This document shows positions 34,312 through 44,775 of a DNA stretch of 64,000 bases, in pieces. Position 1 is the first letter of the stretch. Every line of letters begins with the position of its first letter. This DNA is from Avena insularis (Eukaryota > Streptophyta > Magnoliopsida > Poales > Poaceae). Below the pieces are notes generated by a model. That model did no database searches, was not told the DNA's origin, and was given only the letters and a program-made list of their open reading frames with translations. Location: positions 305,079,132 through 305,143,131 of the forward strand of contig CM042689.1 of the NCBI GenBank assembly GCA_023614405.1, in the 5' to 3' direction. A program made the position numbers and the translations under genes.

Positions 34312-35783
34312 ATTAAATCCTTTATGGGAACTGATGACTTCCGTGATATTAGTACCGAGTATGGTCTTGATTCTCAAGTTCTTGCAAAATGTTTTAAGGC
34401 TTTTGCCTCTTATATTTAAATTCCCAACAAGGAGTGGGACAAGTACCATGCTCCTTATAAAGATATTGTTACCCATGCTCCTGCTAGCATTGAAGTTTGT
34501 ACTGGTGATCCTATCTTGCCTGAACCTTATGTTGAGAAAATCCCTTTTCCCGCTAAGGTAAAGGAACATTCTATCATAGCTAATGTGGTTAGCAAAAGTG
34601 CAAAGAAAACTATGGAACCCGATGAGCAAATAAACATTGAATCTATGGTAGCTATTGTGAAAGATCTTGTTACTAAAAATATAGAGGATGAGCACATTGT
34701 CTTCTGCGAATACGCTTCTAATATTGTATCTCATCCTAGAAAAGCTAGAAAAGCTAGTGTCCCCGTGCTTTCTGTTAGAATTGGTGATCATTGCTATTAT
34801 GGTTTATGTGATATTGGTCCTAGTTCTAGTCCTATTCCTTATGAGATTTACAGGGAAATTATGCATGAAATTGGTCCTTGTGAGCTTGAGGACATTGATG
34901 TGGTTATTCACCTTGCTAATAGAGAGACAGTCTATCCAATTGGCATTGTAAGAGATGTGGAGGTTCTTTGTGGTAGGATTAAATATCCTGCTGATTTTCT
35001 AGTGCTTGGTCCTGAAGCTAGTAAAACATGTCCTATTATCTTTGGTAGACCCTTCTTGAACATTTGTGGGGCTATTATAGATTGTAGGAAGGAGAAGGTT
35101 TTAACTAAGTTTTATGGAGAGTCGTATGGGTTTATTTTTTCCAAATTTTCTAAAACTTCTTATGAGAACGAATTGCCTAATAAGGATTTCAGGGTTGAAC
35201 AACTTTCTGCTATTTCTCTTGCTCCTAACAATGCCTTGCAGCAGTTTATGGAAGATCATGAAAGCGAGGTCTTCATGAAGGAAAGAAATGAGATCGACAA
35301 GGTTTTCCTTCGTCAACCCGAGTTACTTAAGCATAATCTACCCGTGGAAGATTTGGGTACCACACTACCACCTAAAGGGGACCCTGTTTTTGAATTAAAA
35401 CCTTTACCTGATGATCTTAAATATGCTTATCTAGATGATAAGAAAATATATCCTGTTATTATTAGTTCTAAACTTTCAGGAAAGGAAGAGGAAAGGTTAT
35501 TGGAAATATTGAAGAAACATCGAGGAGCTATGGGGTATACTCTTGATGATTTAAAAGGGATTTCTCCTACTATATGTCAGCATGCTATTAATATAGAACC
35601 TGATGTAAAACCAATTGTTGAACACCAACGTCATTTAAATCCTAAGATGAAGGATGTGGTAAGAAATGAGGTATTAAAACTCCTTGATGCTGGTATTATT
35701 TACCCTATTGCTGATAGTCAATGGGTTAGACCTGTTCATTGTGTCCCAAACAAAGGGGGAATCACTGTTGTGCCTAATGAAAA
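34312..35783 (+). pseudogene. Gypsy Gag C-terminus, protease and start of reverse transcriptase
   Basis: The frame resumes as IKSFMGTDDFRDISTEYGLD, has a stop near 34417 (SYI*IPN), then is open to 35783. It carries a PILPEPYVEKIPFPAKVKEH linker and an aspartic protease with GLCDIGPSSSPIPYEIY (D-I-G active site, P where A is usual) and CPIIFGRPFLNICGAII (about 35035-35080). The region before reverse transcriptase has LLEILKKHRGAMGYTLDDLK and the first RT motif VLKLLDAGIIYPIADSQWV. It is split at 35784 by a solo LTR at the sequence PNEN. The product would be the Gag-Pol protease and fingers of the polymerase. Confidence 0.88.
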
Positions 35784-37148
35784 TGTTGGGAATATGCCCT
35801 AGAGGCAATCATGTATAATGATATTTACCATTGTATTCATAAAGATATTAAGTAGTCCTTGTATAAACATGTGATGTGTATCATTGAATATGTGATTTGG
35901 TTGTGGAACTATGCATTCATGTTGTTTGTACTATATATCCTTGGTCATTGAGGTTGTGCTGGACACACAACTTAGACCAATGTGAAAGTTGGCTTGATGA
36001 CTCGGTTCCACTTGTCATGGGCATGGAGATGCTATTCCAACTTACACAGATTCGGCTAAAGAGTTTAGCGAGTCGGATTGACCCATATTGAGGTATAACG
36101 AACAAGTTGTCATTTGTATATCTCAATCAATGTAATCCTTAGACCTGAGGTTATTGCATAATCCGAGTTGAGGATCACCCACTTAGGTTCTGTCAAACGC
36201 TGATCCATAATTGGGGCTTATAAAGCGAGTTCAGTCGATCGAGAATCAAGCTGTGTGATGTGAATAACCAAGATGGGATTTTTCCCCTCCACTTGGAGAG
36301 ATATTCTCTGGGCCCTCTCGTGAGATATGATTCGGAAAGCATGGCCATGCACGACTCGGTTAAGTGTTAACCGAGGCGATCGACTAAGAGTTAGTCGGGT
36401 GAATCACTTATCTCGGATCGAGAAGAGAGTCGGACTATTTAAGGGATGACAAATATTCGCCTATAGTCTGACAAGGTATATCGTGACGCAAAAGGGACTC
36501 GAACGCAAGTCGCATTGGAAAGGCAAATCGTCATGACTCTTTGGTACTTGGGAGTCGGCACGTTCTGCTAGGAGCCGCTACCGACTGATCGATTGAGAGT
36601 CGGACTATAATCGTGTCCAAGTAGCCATGAGCCTGCGGGGTCACACACTTAAGAGCTGGAGCAAGTTCGGATTGGATATGAACTGGAAATCTGGTTGGTT
36701 TGGACCCGAGCCTGATTTGTACTGAGTCAGTGAGTCGGACTCACAGGGACTAATATTATATGGGCTTTAGTGAATGGGCCGTGCGAGCAGAGCCCATGTT
36801 CACTCCCTATATACAGTGGAGCAAAGTAACCCAGAAAGGTTAATCGTTGATCGGTTAGGTCATTCCATGTGTTGGAAACCCTAGCTCCACAACAGTCCTA
36901 CCGTCGTACCGAACCTAGCAGTTTGCCGCCGGTGCTCCTCCTTGCACGTGTGGATACCAGCAGAGGTGTTGTACGATCAGCACCAGGACGATCGGATCGC
37001 AAAGGACTGCACTGCATCAACTTACGCGCTTCATCAGTAATCTACAACTGCGCGTCTAGTGGTAAACCTCGTGGCCTTCTACCTCAGCTGGATCTTGGGA
37101 TCACCACGTTAGAGGAAATTTTTTGTTTTATCTCCGCGTGGCCCAACA
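35784..37148 (+). mobile_element. Solo LTR, Copia-type, 1,365 bp
   Basis: It opens TGTTGGGAATATGCCC and closes GCGTGGCCCAACA. It is flanked by gaaaa (35779-35783) and taaaa (37149-37153), a 5-bp TSD with one mismatch. Removing it rejoins the pol frame as PNENNELIPQRVVVG. A TATA box (TATATA) lies at 36809-36814. There is no internal domain, so two LTRs have recombined to leave one. The start resembles, but is not the same as, the LTRs at 22555 and 58539. Confidence 0.85.
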
Positions 37149-37764
37149 TAAAATAATGAGCTTATACCCCAAAGAGTAGTGGTTGGTTATAGGATGTGCA
37201 TTGATTTTAGAAAGGTTAATAAAGTTACTAAGAAGGATCATTATCCTCTGCCTTTTATTGATCAAATGCTAGAAAGGTTGTCTAAAAAGACTCACTTTTG
37301 TTTTCTTGATGGTTATTCTGGGTTCTCTCGAATTGTCGTGAGAGCACAAGACCAAGAGAAAACTACCTTCACTTGTCCTTATGGAACTTATGCTTATAGG
37401 CGTATGCCTTTTGGTTTATTTAATGCTCCTGCTACCTTTCAGAGATGTATGTCTGCTATTTTTCATGGTTTTTGTGAAGAAATTGTGGAGGTTTTCATGG
37501 ACGATTTCTTCGCCTATGAAACTTCTTTTGATAATTGTTTGCACAACCTTGATAAAGTTTTGTAGAGATGTGAAGAAACTAACCTTGTTCTTGGGAGAAA
37601 TTCCACTTCATGGTTAATGAGGGAATTGTTCTTGGACACAAAAATTCTGAAAGAGGTATTAAAGTATACAGAGCCAAAATTGAAGCAATTGAGAAGATGC
37701 CTTGTCCTAGGGATATAAAAGGTATTCGTAGTATCCTTTCTCATGTTGGTTCCTATAGGAGGTT
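37149..37764 (+). pseudogene. Gypsy reverse transcriptase palm region
   Basis: After the solo LTR the polymerase continues with VVGYRMCIDFRKVNKVTKKD and HYPLPFIDQMLERL, FLDGYSGFSRIVV, FTCPYGTYAYRRMPFGLFNA, PATFQRCMSAIFHGF and the catalytic motif EVFMDDFFAY (37494-37508). A TAG stop at 37563-37565 replaces the expected Gln codon before RCEETNLVLG, and a frameshift near 37597 precedes MVNEGIVLGHKNSERGIKVY and SILSHVGSYRRF. The next solo LTR cuts the gene at 37765. The YXDD-type catalytic pair is intact (MDD), so inactivation is by the stop and frameshift. Confidence 0.88.
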
Positions 37765-40068
37765 TGAAAGGATACGGATGTTGCCTAGAGGGGGTGAATA
37801 GGCGATTAAAACTTTTCCTAGAGTGGCTCAACAAAGGCGGAATAAAACTTTTCCTAGAGTGGCTCAACAAAGGGGGGTGAATAGCACAACCTAGAAACAA
37901 CTAAGGTTTACCTATGTGCACCAACAACTTATGCTAAGCAATACAAGCAACAAAGTGATAGCAAGATATATATTACTTCAAGCACGAAGGCTATCACAAT
38001 GTAAAGTGCACAATTAAAGAGCTCGGGTATAGAGATAACCGAGGCACGCGGGGACACCGATATTTTACCGAGTTCCTCCCAACATGGAGTACGTCTCGTT
38101 TGGAGAGGGGGTGGTATCAAACCACCAACGCCACAAAAGGCCTCCCTTATTCTCCGGTGAATCTCACCCCAATGGGATCGATCCACGCTTCCACTATCGG
38201 TGCACTTGTCGGTGGCAACCGGAACCTCTCACAAGGTTGGGGCACAACTCCACAACTTAATTGGAGGCTCCCAACAAATGCCACAAAAGGCCACAATGCC
38301 ACCAAGGCCACAAAACCGTCTAGGGTTCCAAGAACCCAAGAGGGACAAGCTCCAAAGAGCAATTCAAACCAAATCCTCCAAAGAGAACTCAAACCGATGC
38401 AACAAATGCAAATGGCAAGAACACCACAAAGATGCTCAAATCCCTCACTCTCAAGTTCCAACAAAGCTACTAAAGCTATTGGGGGAACAAGAGAGGAGGA
38501 ATCAAAGAGAGACACAAAATCCCCCAAAATCTAGATCCCCAAAGATGCACTCATAAAGAGATGAATCGGTTAGGTCAAAACGTGGGGCTAGATCTCCTCT
38601 CTCTTCCACTCAAATATGGGCAAGAATCATCGGAGGGAAAAGATTAGAGAAGCTTCAAGATCTAGAGCAAGTGTGGACAAAGTTTAGCCTAATAGATAAG
38701 AGAGGAGCTGTCTAAACTGAAAATGGACAAAGCTTAAATAGAGGGCCCAGAAAATATGGCCGTTGAGGCTATTTCTCTAAACGGACCGGTATTACCGGAT
38801 GCGACCGGTACTACCGGACCGAACGAATCAAATCGGATCGAGCCAAAAACGAACGAGCCAAGAAGAGGAAAAAAGGCAGAGCAGCGTGTGGTCAACGGGG
38901 GGGCTCCAAAGCAGCAGCAGGCCACAGCGTGCGCGCATGCGGCGGTGGCCCAGCATGCATGGCAGCAGCAACAGCTACTGTATGGCCGACTTCAAATGAA
39001 GATCTCAGGCAGCTTGTGCCAATGCGAAGCCTTGCGCATAAGCGAAAGCGAAGCGCGGCAATGAGACAAGCGCAAATGACGAAAAGCAAGGCCACGCAGC
39101 AGAAGGCCACGCGGCGCGAGGCTGGCGAAGCGTCGGTCGCGACGGCAACGCGGCTACCAATGGGCGGGCAGGCGAAGTCGAGGCCGCTCGAGCGCCGGAT
39201 GTCGAGATGTACCAAAAAAGGGCCGACCGGTAGTCTGCCCCGGCGATACTACCGCCAGACAGAAAATAAATGGCTTGGCGCCGGAGGCCCGGTCTTGCGG
39301 TAGCTTTCGGTCCGATTTTCTTTTTCTTTTTCATTTAAAACGGCAAATATTCAAACAGTCATAACTTTTAAACGGTAGCTCTGATTGACCCGATTCAAAT
39401 TGCGTTGGATAGAGGACAACAAGGGCTTCCCAATAAAAAGTGTAAATATTGATTATCACCAAGTGAGAAAGTATCAAGTAGAATAATATGATATACCCCA
39501 CTTGGTGAGAAACCGAAAAGCCGCATAAATCAAAATCGCAACAAGATATATATGGGAGATCCGATTTTGATGATCAAGAACTTGTTATGGAGATTACCAC
39601 AAGCTCTATATCCTCACATGGGTAAGACCAAATAACAACCAAATACGATGATGCAAGTATGCAAAGGTTTGAGCTCTCTCCGAACGATGTGACCAAATTA
39701 CTCATACGAGAGCCCCCCTTGATAGTACGGTTATCTATCCTAAACCCGGTCTCACACACACAACGTGAGACCGGCAAAAGGGAAAACCTATCAATATTAT
39801 ATCTTTGCCTTGAGCATTCCACTTGAGCTCGATGTAGACGATCTTGCCCTTCTCAAGATAGAACGCCTTCCTTAATTCCTCATCATCGACCTCGCATATT
39901 GAGCATGCCCAACAAATCTTATTTGCATTTCATTGACCTTGAAGCCAACACATGCTCCAAGCGATGCCAATGGATAAATCCTACAAGTATAACTTAATAC
40001 ACACATTAGTCCATAAAGATTGTCATTAATTACCAAAACCACACATGGGGGCCCAACATGTTCTTTCA
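37765..40068 (-). mobile_element. Solo LTR, Sirevirus-like, 2,304 bp, minus orientation
   Basis: On the minus strand it opens TGAAAGAACATGTTGGGCC at 40068 and ends near 37765 with the C-rich ctctaggcaac and atcctttca. The 5-bp TSD aggtt is exact (37760-37764 and 40069-40073), and removal rejoins YRRF with IKDFFKILKPLTNLL in pol. U3 contains inverted motifs of the type ccggtactaccgg (38780-38822) and diverged ones to 39300. A TATA-like site (tatttaag) lies near 38735 on the minus strand. A 38-bp tandem duplication sits at about 37807-37875. It is a relative of the LTR at 183-1391. Confidence 0.88.
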
Positions 40069-40073
40069 AGGTT

Positions 40074-42016
40074 TATTAAAGATTTCTTCAAAATTTTAAA
40101 GCCCCTTACTAATCTTCTTCAAAAAATGTACCTTTTGTTTTTTATGATGATTGTAAGGAAGCTTTTGAAACTTTGAAGAAAGCTTTGACTACTGCTCCTC
40201 TTGTTCAACCACCTGATTGAAATTTACCTTTTGAAATTATGTGTGATGCTAGTGATTTTGCTGTGGGCGCTGTCCTTGGGCAACGTGTTGATAAAAAGTT
40301 GAATGTTATTCATTATGCTAGCAAGACTTTAGATGTTGTTCAAAAGAGTTATGCTACTAATGAAAAGGAGTTTTTAGCTGTAATCTTTGCCTGTGATAAG
40401 TTTAGACCCTATATTATTGATTCAAAGGTTACTATTCATACTGATCATGCTGCTATTAAGTACCTTATGACAATGAAAGACGTTAAGCCGAGGCTTATTA
40501 GATGGGTGTTGCTTTTACAAGAGTTTGATCTGCATATTGTAGATAGAAAAGGTGCTGAAAATCCTGTTGCTAATAATTTATCTTTTTTGAAAAACATTTC
40601 TTTTGACCCTATGCCTGTTAATGATAGTTTTCCAAATGAACAGTTGGCTGCAGTAAGGTTAATCCCGCATGAGAGTCCTTGGTATGCTGATTACGCTAAC
40701 TTTATTGTTTCCAAGTATTTGCCTCCAACCTTTACAGCCCAACAAAGAAGAAAATTCTTTTATGATATAAGGCATTACTTTTGGGATGACCCACATTTAT
40801 ATAAAGAAGGAGTAGATGGTATTATGCCAAGATGTGTTCCAGAGTATGAACAACAAGAGATATTGAGAAAATTTCATGGCAGTGCTTATGGAGGAGATCA
40901 TGCTGGGTATAGAACTGCACAAAAAGTTTTACAATCTGGATTTTATTGGCCTACCCTTTTCAAGGATGCAAGGAAGTTTGTTTTATCTTGTGACGAATGT
41001 CAAAGAGTTGGTAACATTTCTAGACGCAATGAAATGCCTATGAATTATTCTCTTGTTATTGAACCTTTTGATTGTTGGGGCTTTGACTTTATGGGTCCTT
41101 TTCCTCCTTCAAAAGGGTATACTCATATTCTTGTTGTTGCTGACTATGTTACAAAGTGGCTAGAAGCCATACCTACGAACAACGCCAATGGTAAGACCTC
41201 TTTAAAAATGCTTAAAGATGTTATTTTTCCTAGGTTTGGTGTGCCTAGATATCTCATGACTGATGGAGGTTCTCATTTTATTTATGGTGGTTTTAGGAAG
41301 ACTCTTGCTAAATATGATGTTAACCATAGAATTGCTTCAGCTTATCACCCCCAAACCAGTGGGCATGTAGAACTTTCCAATAGGGAAATTAAATCTATCT
41401 TGTAGAAGACTGTCAATAGATCTAGGAAGAATTGGGCTAAAAAGTTGAATGACGCTTTATGGGCTTATAGAACTGCTTATAAAAATCCTATGGGAATGTC
41501 TCCTTACAACATGGTTTATGGGAAAGCTTGTCACTTGCCTCTAGAATTAGAACACAAAGCTTATTGGGCAATGAAGGAACTGAATAGAGATTTTAAACTT
41601 GCTGGTGAGAAAAGATTGCTTGACTTGAGTACTTTAGATGAGTGGAGAAGTGAAGCTTATGAAAATGCTAGACTCTTTAAGGAAAAAGTAAAAATATGGC
41701 ATGATAGGAGAATTCTCAAAAGGGAATTCCATGTTGGTGAGAAAGTTCTTTTGTATAGGTCTCGTCTCAGATTTTTTCATGGAAACTACTCTCAAAATGG
41801 GAAGGACCTTTTGTTATTGAGGAAGTGTATCGTTCAGGGGCTATCAAAATATCTTCTTTGAAGGACAACACCACACAAGTGGTGAATAGTCAAAGGCTTA
41901 AACATTTTATTTCTAGAGATTCTTATAATGAAGGTGTTGATATTATTCAAATGATAACTCCAGAAGAATTTATTAGAAACCAAACTCCAGAATCTGCAGA
42001 ATCCGTCTTTGAGTAG
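40074..42016 (+). pseudogene. Gypsy RNase H and integrase
   Basis: The polymerase resumes with IKDFFKILKPL, an in-frame TGA at 40218-40220 (PPD*NLPFE, expected Trp), then a long open stretch 40239-41405. RNase H motifs are [33 protein letters not shown] and [12 protein letters not shown]. Integrase shows the zinc-binding [15 protein letters not shown] with CDECQRVG. The catalytic D,D,E are in [16 protein letters not shown] and [14 protein letters not shown] at 41403-41405 then interrupts; NDALWAYRTAYKNPMGMSPY and KRILKREFHVGEKVLLY-like C-terminal sequence follows, with another frame break near 41790. The domain set is complete but interrupted. Confidence 0.9.
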
Positions 42017-42089
42017 GTAAAAGTGCTGCAAACTGAAGGTTCGGGAAAACCTTGTATTTTTATATTTTTGATGTTTTCATTACATACAG

Positions 42090-42353
42090 GAGGTTACGAG
42101 ATGAAACCGAGGAGGAAACGGAGGCCAGGTGGGCCACACCCACCCTAGGCGCGGCCCCTAGTTGGTCGCGCCTATAGGGGGTTTGAGTCCCCTGGAGTCC
42201 GCCTCCTCCTCGTTTTCGCACAGTACCTTCCTTATGCATTGAAACTTCACAATATATAACCCACTGGATCCCCCGAGGTTCGTGTATCGTGTTCTCGTTG
42301 TGTTTTTGTTGCGATCTGTTTTTGTCAGGCAGATTCTCAGTTTTGGAGCTACA
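42090..42353 (+). promoter_or_regulatory. Putative internal promoter and leader of the extra ORF
   Basis: A GC-rich block (42120-42190, containing cctaggcgcggcccctag and cgcgcctatag) resembles the block just upstream of the LTR core promoter at about 45050-45110 (cgcctaggcgtgggcc). Some 70 bp on, TATATAA lies at 42253-42259, about 95 bp before the ATG at 42354. A pyrimidine tract followed by cag (near 42320-42340) could also be a 3' splice site. Either route would let the extra ORF be expressed apart from Gag-Pol. This is inferred from motifs only. Confidence 0.4.
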
Positions 42354-42851
42354 ATGTCTTCCTCTGGATCACCCATGGAGGATTCCTCCGCGGATGTCAT
42401 CAACCCCTACATGTATGATTTGAAGATTCATCCCAAAGAGTTGATTCTCAAGGATGGGAAGGTGCAGATGAAAGAAGTTCAAGGCCCTAAAGGAGAAGGC
42501 AGTCTGGAACACAGGATGGAGGAAGCATTGGAGCAGGAAGTTTTCAGGTACAAGAATATGGTGGAACGCGAAGTGGATGTCATCCATAAGATAAGTTCAG
42601 AACTCATCGCCAAGCACAAGGAGGTTGCTGAGCTCCGAGACGAGATCCTCTCGCTCCATCAGACCACCAACCAATTACAATCACAACTCTACGACATACA
42701 AAATAAAAAATGTGAGTATGAGGCTAGATTTAATCGCATAAGATCTGCTGCTAGTTTCAGGATTGTGGAAACCAAGACATCCTTTGTGGATGGGGAGCCT
42801 TTACCTTGGAAGTCTGATGATGACAAGGGACCACCACCACCAAAGGAGTAA
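42354..42851 (+). CDS. Extra ORF of the Gypsy element, predicted coiled-coil protein, 165 aa
   Basis: This uninterrupted frame starts MSSSGSPMEDSSADVINPYM and ends in DDKGPPPPKE. I chose the ATG at 42354 because it opens a typical Ser/acid N-terminus; an in-frame ATG lies upstream at 42282. Residues about 55-130 (HRMEEALEQEVFRYKN, DVIHKISSELIAKHKEV, LRDEILSLHQTTNQLQSQ) have the heptad pattern and composition of a coiled coil. No signal peptide or membrane segment is seen, so it is not an envelope-type protein. It sits between integrase and the polypurine tract, the place of additional ORFs in some plant Gypsy elements. Function is unknown. It has stayed open although pol has stops. Confidence 0.6.
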   Translation: MSSSGSPMEDSSADVINPYMYDLKIHPKELILKDGKVQMKEVQGPKGEGSLEHRMEEALEQEVFRYKNMVEREVDVIHKISSELIAKHKEVAELRDEILSLHQTTNQLQSQLYDIQNKKCEYEARFNRIRSAASFRIVETKTSFVDGEPLPWKSDDDKGPPPPKE

Positions 42852-44762
42852 TTCGTCATCAGGTTTGGCATCCCCTTGGCTTGTTCCAAGCTTGGGGGAG
42901 TGCCGCGGTATCACATCATTATCTTTTACCTTTTTAGTAGATTCATATCTTGGGTAGATAAGTTATCTTATAGGTTGGTTTGCATTGTGGAAGTATCTCT
43001 CCTTTAGTTGGTTATTTATGTATCACTTGGTGTGAGTGCCTTTATAGAATATTAATGAGAAGTCTCATCTTTTACTTTTTTGCACTTCTTATTTTAGTTT
43101 GCAATCTCTATTATATGATTGATCTTGTTGATCAGTATTGGTGTCACTTTGGGAGCATCAAGTAGATCTAAATTGGCTTTGGCAAACCAAGCTCTGGTTA
43201 GTAGCAACACTTTTTGAGGTTTGAAAGGAAAAGAGAAAAAGCTTACAGGTATTTTGTATCATTTGTTTTCTTTCTTGTTGGCTCATAAGCTTAGTATTCT
43301 TTATTTAAGATCTTTTGTGTTTTCAAGGAAGATTGTGTGTTTGGCTTTATTACTTGTACGTTTGCTTGTTTCTTTCAACTCTCTTGCTTGCTACCCAGCC
43401 TTGCTAGCCAAAAACCTGTTTTGAGAAGGCATACTTCTCATGTTTCCAAATCCTTTGAACCAAACCTATGCCATTTGTGTCCACCATATCTACCTAGTAG
43501 CATTTTTGCTATTCCAAGCAAATTCTCAAGCTTTATCTACCTTTCAAATTTAAAAGTATTTTGTTATGTGAAAACTAGTTAGTAAAGCTCTCACGAACTT
43601 GATGGCACACCTTATTTTCTTGCCCCTAATAGACTTGAACCATTGTGCCATCGAAGTTGTATATGCATGCATCTATACGTTAGAATTAGCATAACCGTGC
43701 TGTCACGGGGAACGTTTTCAACATTGCACTTGTACTCTGTACACAGTTGATATTGTGCTCTTTTGTCTATGGATGTCAACGATGTGAAATAAAAAGGGAG
43801 CTTGTAAGTCCATGGAGTTATGTATGTGTGTTTGAGAAACGCCTGGGCCGCTAGCCTAAGTCATGCCTAATCATGGTGGAAACTTGCAGCACAACCATAG
43901 TGAGCAATCTATGAAGCATCCTCAATAAAAACCTATGCAAATAGCAAAAAAAAAAGATCGCTGAGATGATCATTGTCTGCTTGCCTTGTCATTTTGATTA
44001 TGAGATAGCTCCTGTATCATGTGCTTACAATGACAAGAACTTACCGGTAACTAAAGTTGAGTAGCATGAGGAGTGGCCCTCGTACTCAAGGGACATGAGA
44101 TTACCAACTTATATTTCGTAAAGCATATACTCCATCTTTGTTCACTTTAACCTTAATAACCTCAAGATGCTTATGATAGGGGCAATAAGAGCTCAAAGCT
44201 AGCAAGTACCATAATATTTTGAAAGATCTTTATGAACTTGAAATCCCTGCTTCCCTCTATGAAGGGCCTTTCTTCTACTTCTAAGTTGAGTCGGTAAACC
44301 TATTCCTCTTCATCTCCAGCAAGCATTTGAGTTGTTGTGTTTCAAGCATTCATATGATGATTTATTCAATCATGTTCTTTATCTTCCTTGTTTGCACAAG
44401 ACTCTTATCTAATGAGTATTACTTTGAAAGATATCATTGTGAAAACCTTTTATGTTTGAGCAAAAAGAGTACTCTTGTTGCAAAAATTCTACAAAGCTTT
44501 ATTTTAAAACTGTTTGCCAACTGTTCTCTAACCAAGAACGAAGTTTGCCAATCCCAATTATGATTTATCTTTATGCATCTCTTTTGTGACTCCTATACTT
44601 GTTTCAAGCTAAGTTATATAATGGTGAGTTGTTTTATTCTATGAGTTGTGTAATGGTAAGTGTGATGCTTCTTGTCCGTATTCTTTTATCGACACTTCAC
44701 TCCATAAACATGTGGACATGTTTACCGAGCTCAATTTTCGCTTGGGGACAAGCGAATGTCTA
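42852..44762 (+). other. 3' noncoding region with an internal polypurine tract
   Basis: The region begins with ccaagcttgggggagtgcc (about 42885-42903), nearly the same purine tract that lies before the 3' LTR. The rest (1.9 kb) has no supported gene. Parts from 43560 to 44060 match, in reverse, the corresponding region of the minus-strand Gypsy element at about 5450-5950. A short A-run lies near 43945. Confidence 0.65.
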
Positions 44763-44775
44763 AGCTTGGGGGAGT
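44763..44775 (+). other. Gypsy polypurine tract
   Basis: The tract agcttgggggagt lies directly before the TGATACG start of the 3' LTR and would prime plus-strand synthesis. Confidence 0.8.

Noticed and set aside
38100..39334. Open frames in the 37765-40068 LTR as genes
   Set aside because: They lie wholly inside a solo LTR with exact TSD, and the Gln/Lys/Arg-rich sequences reflect composition.
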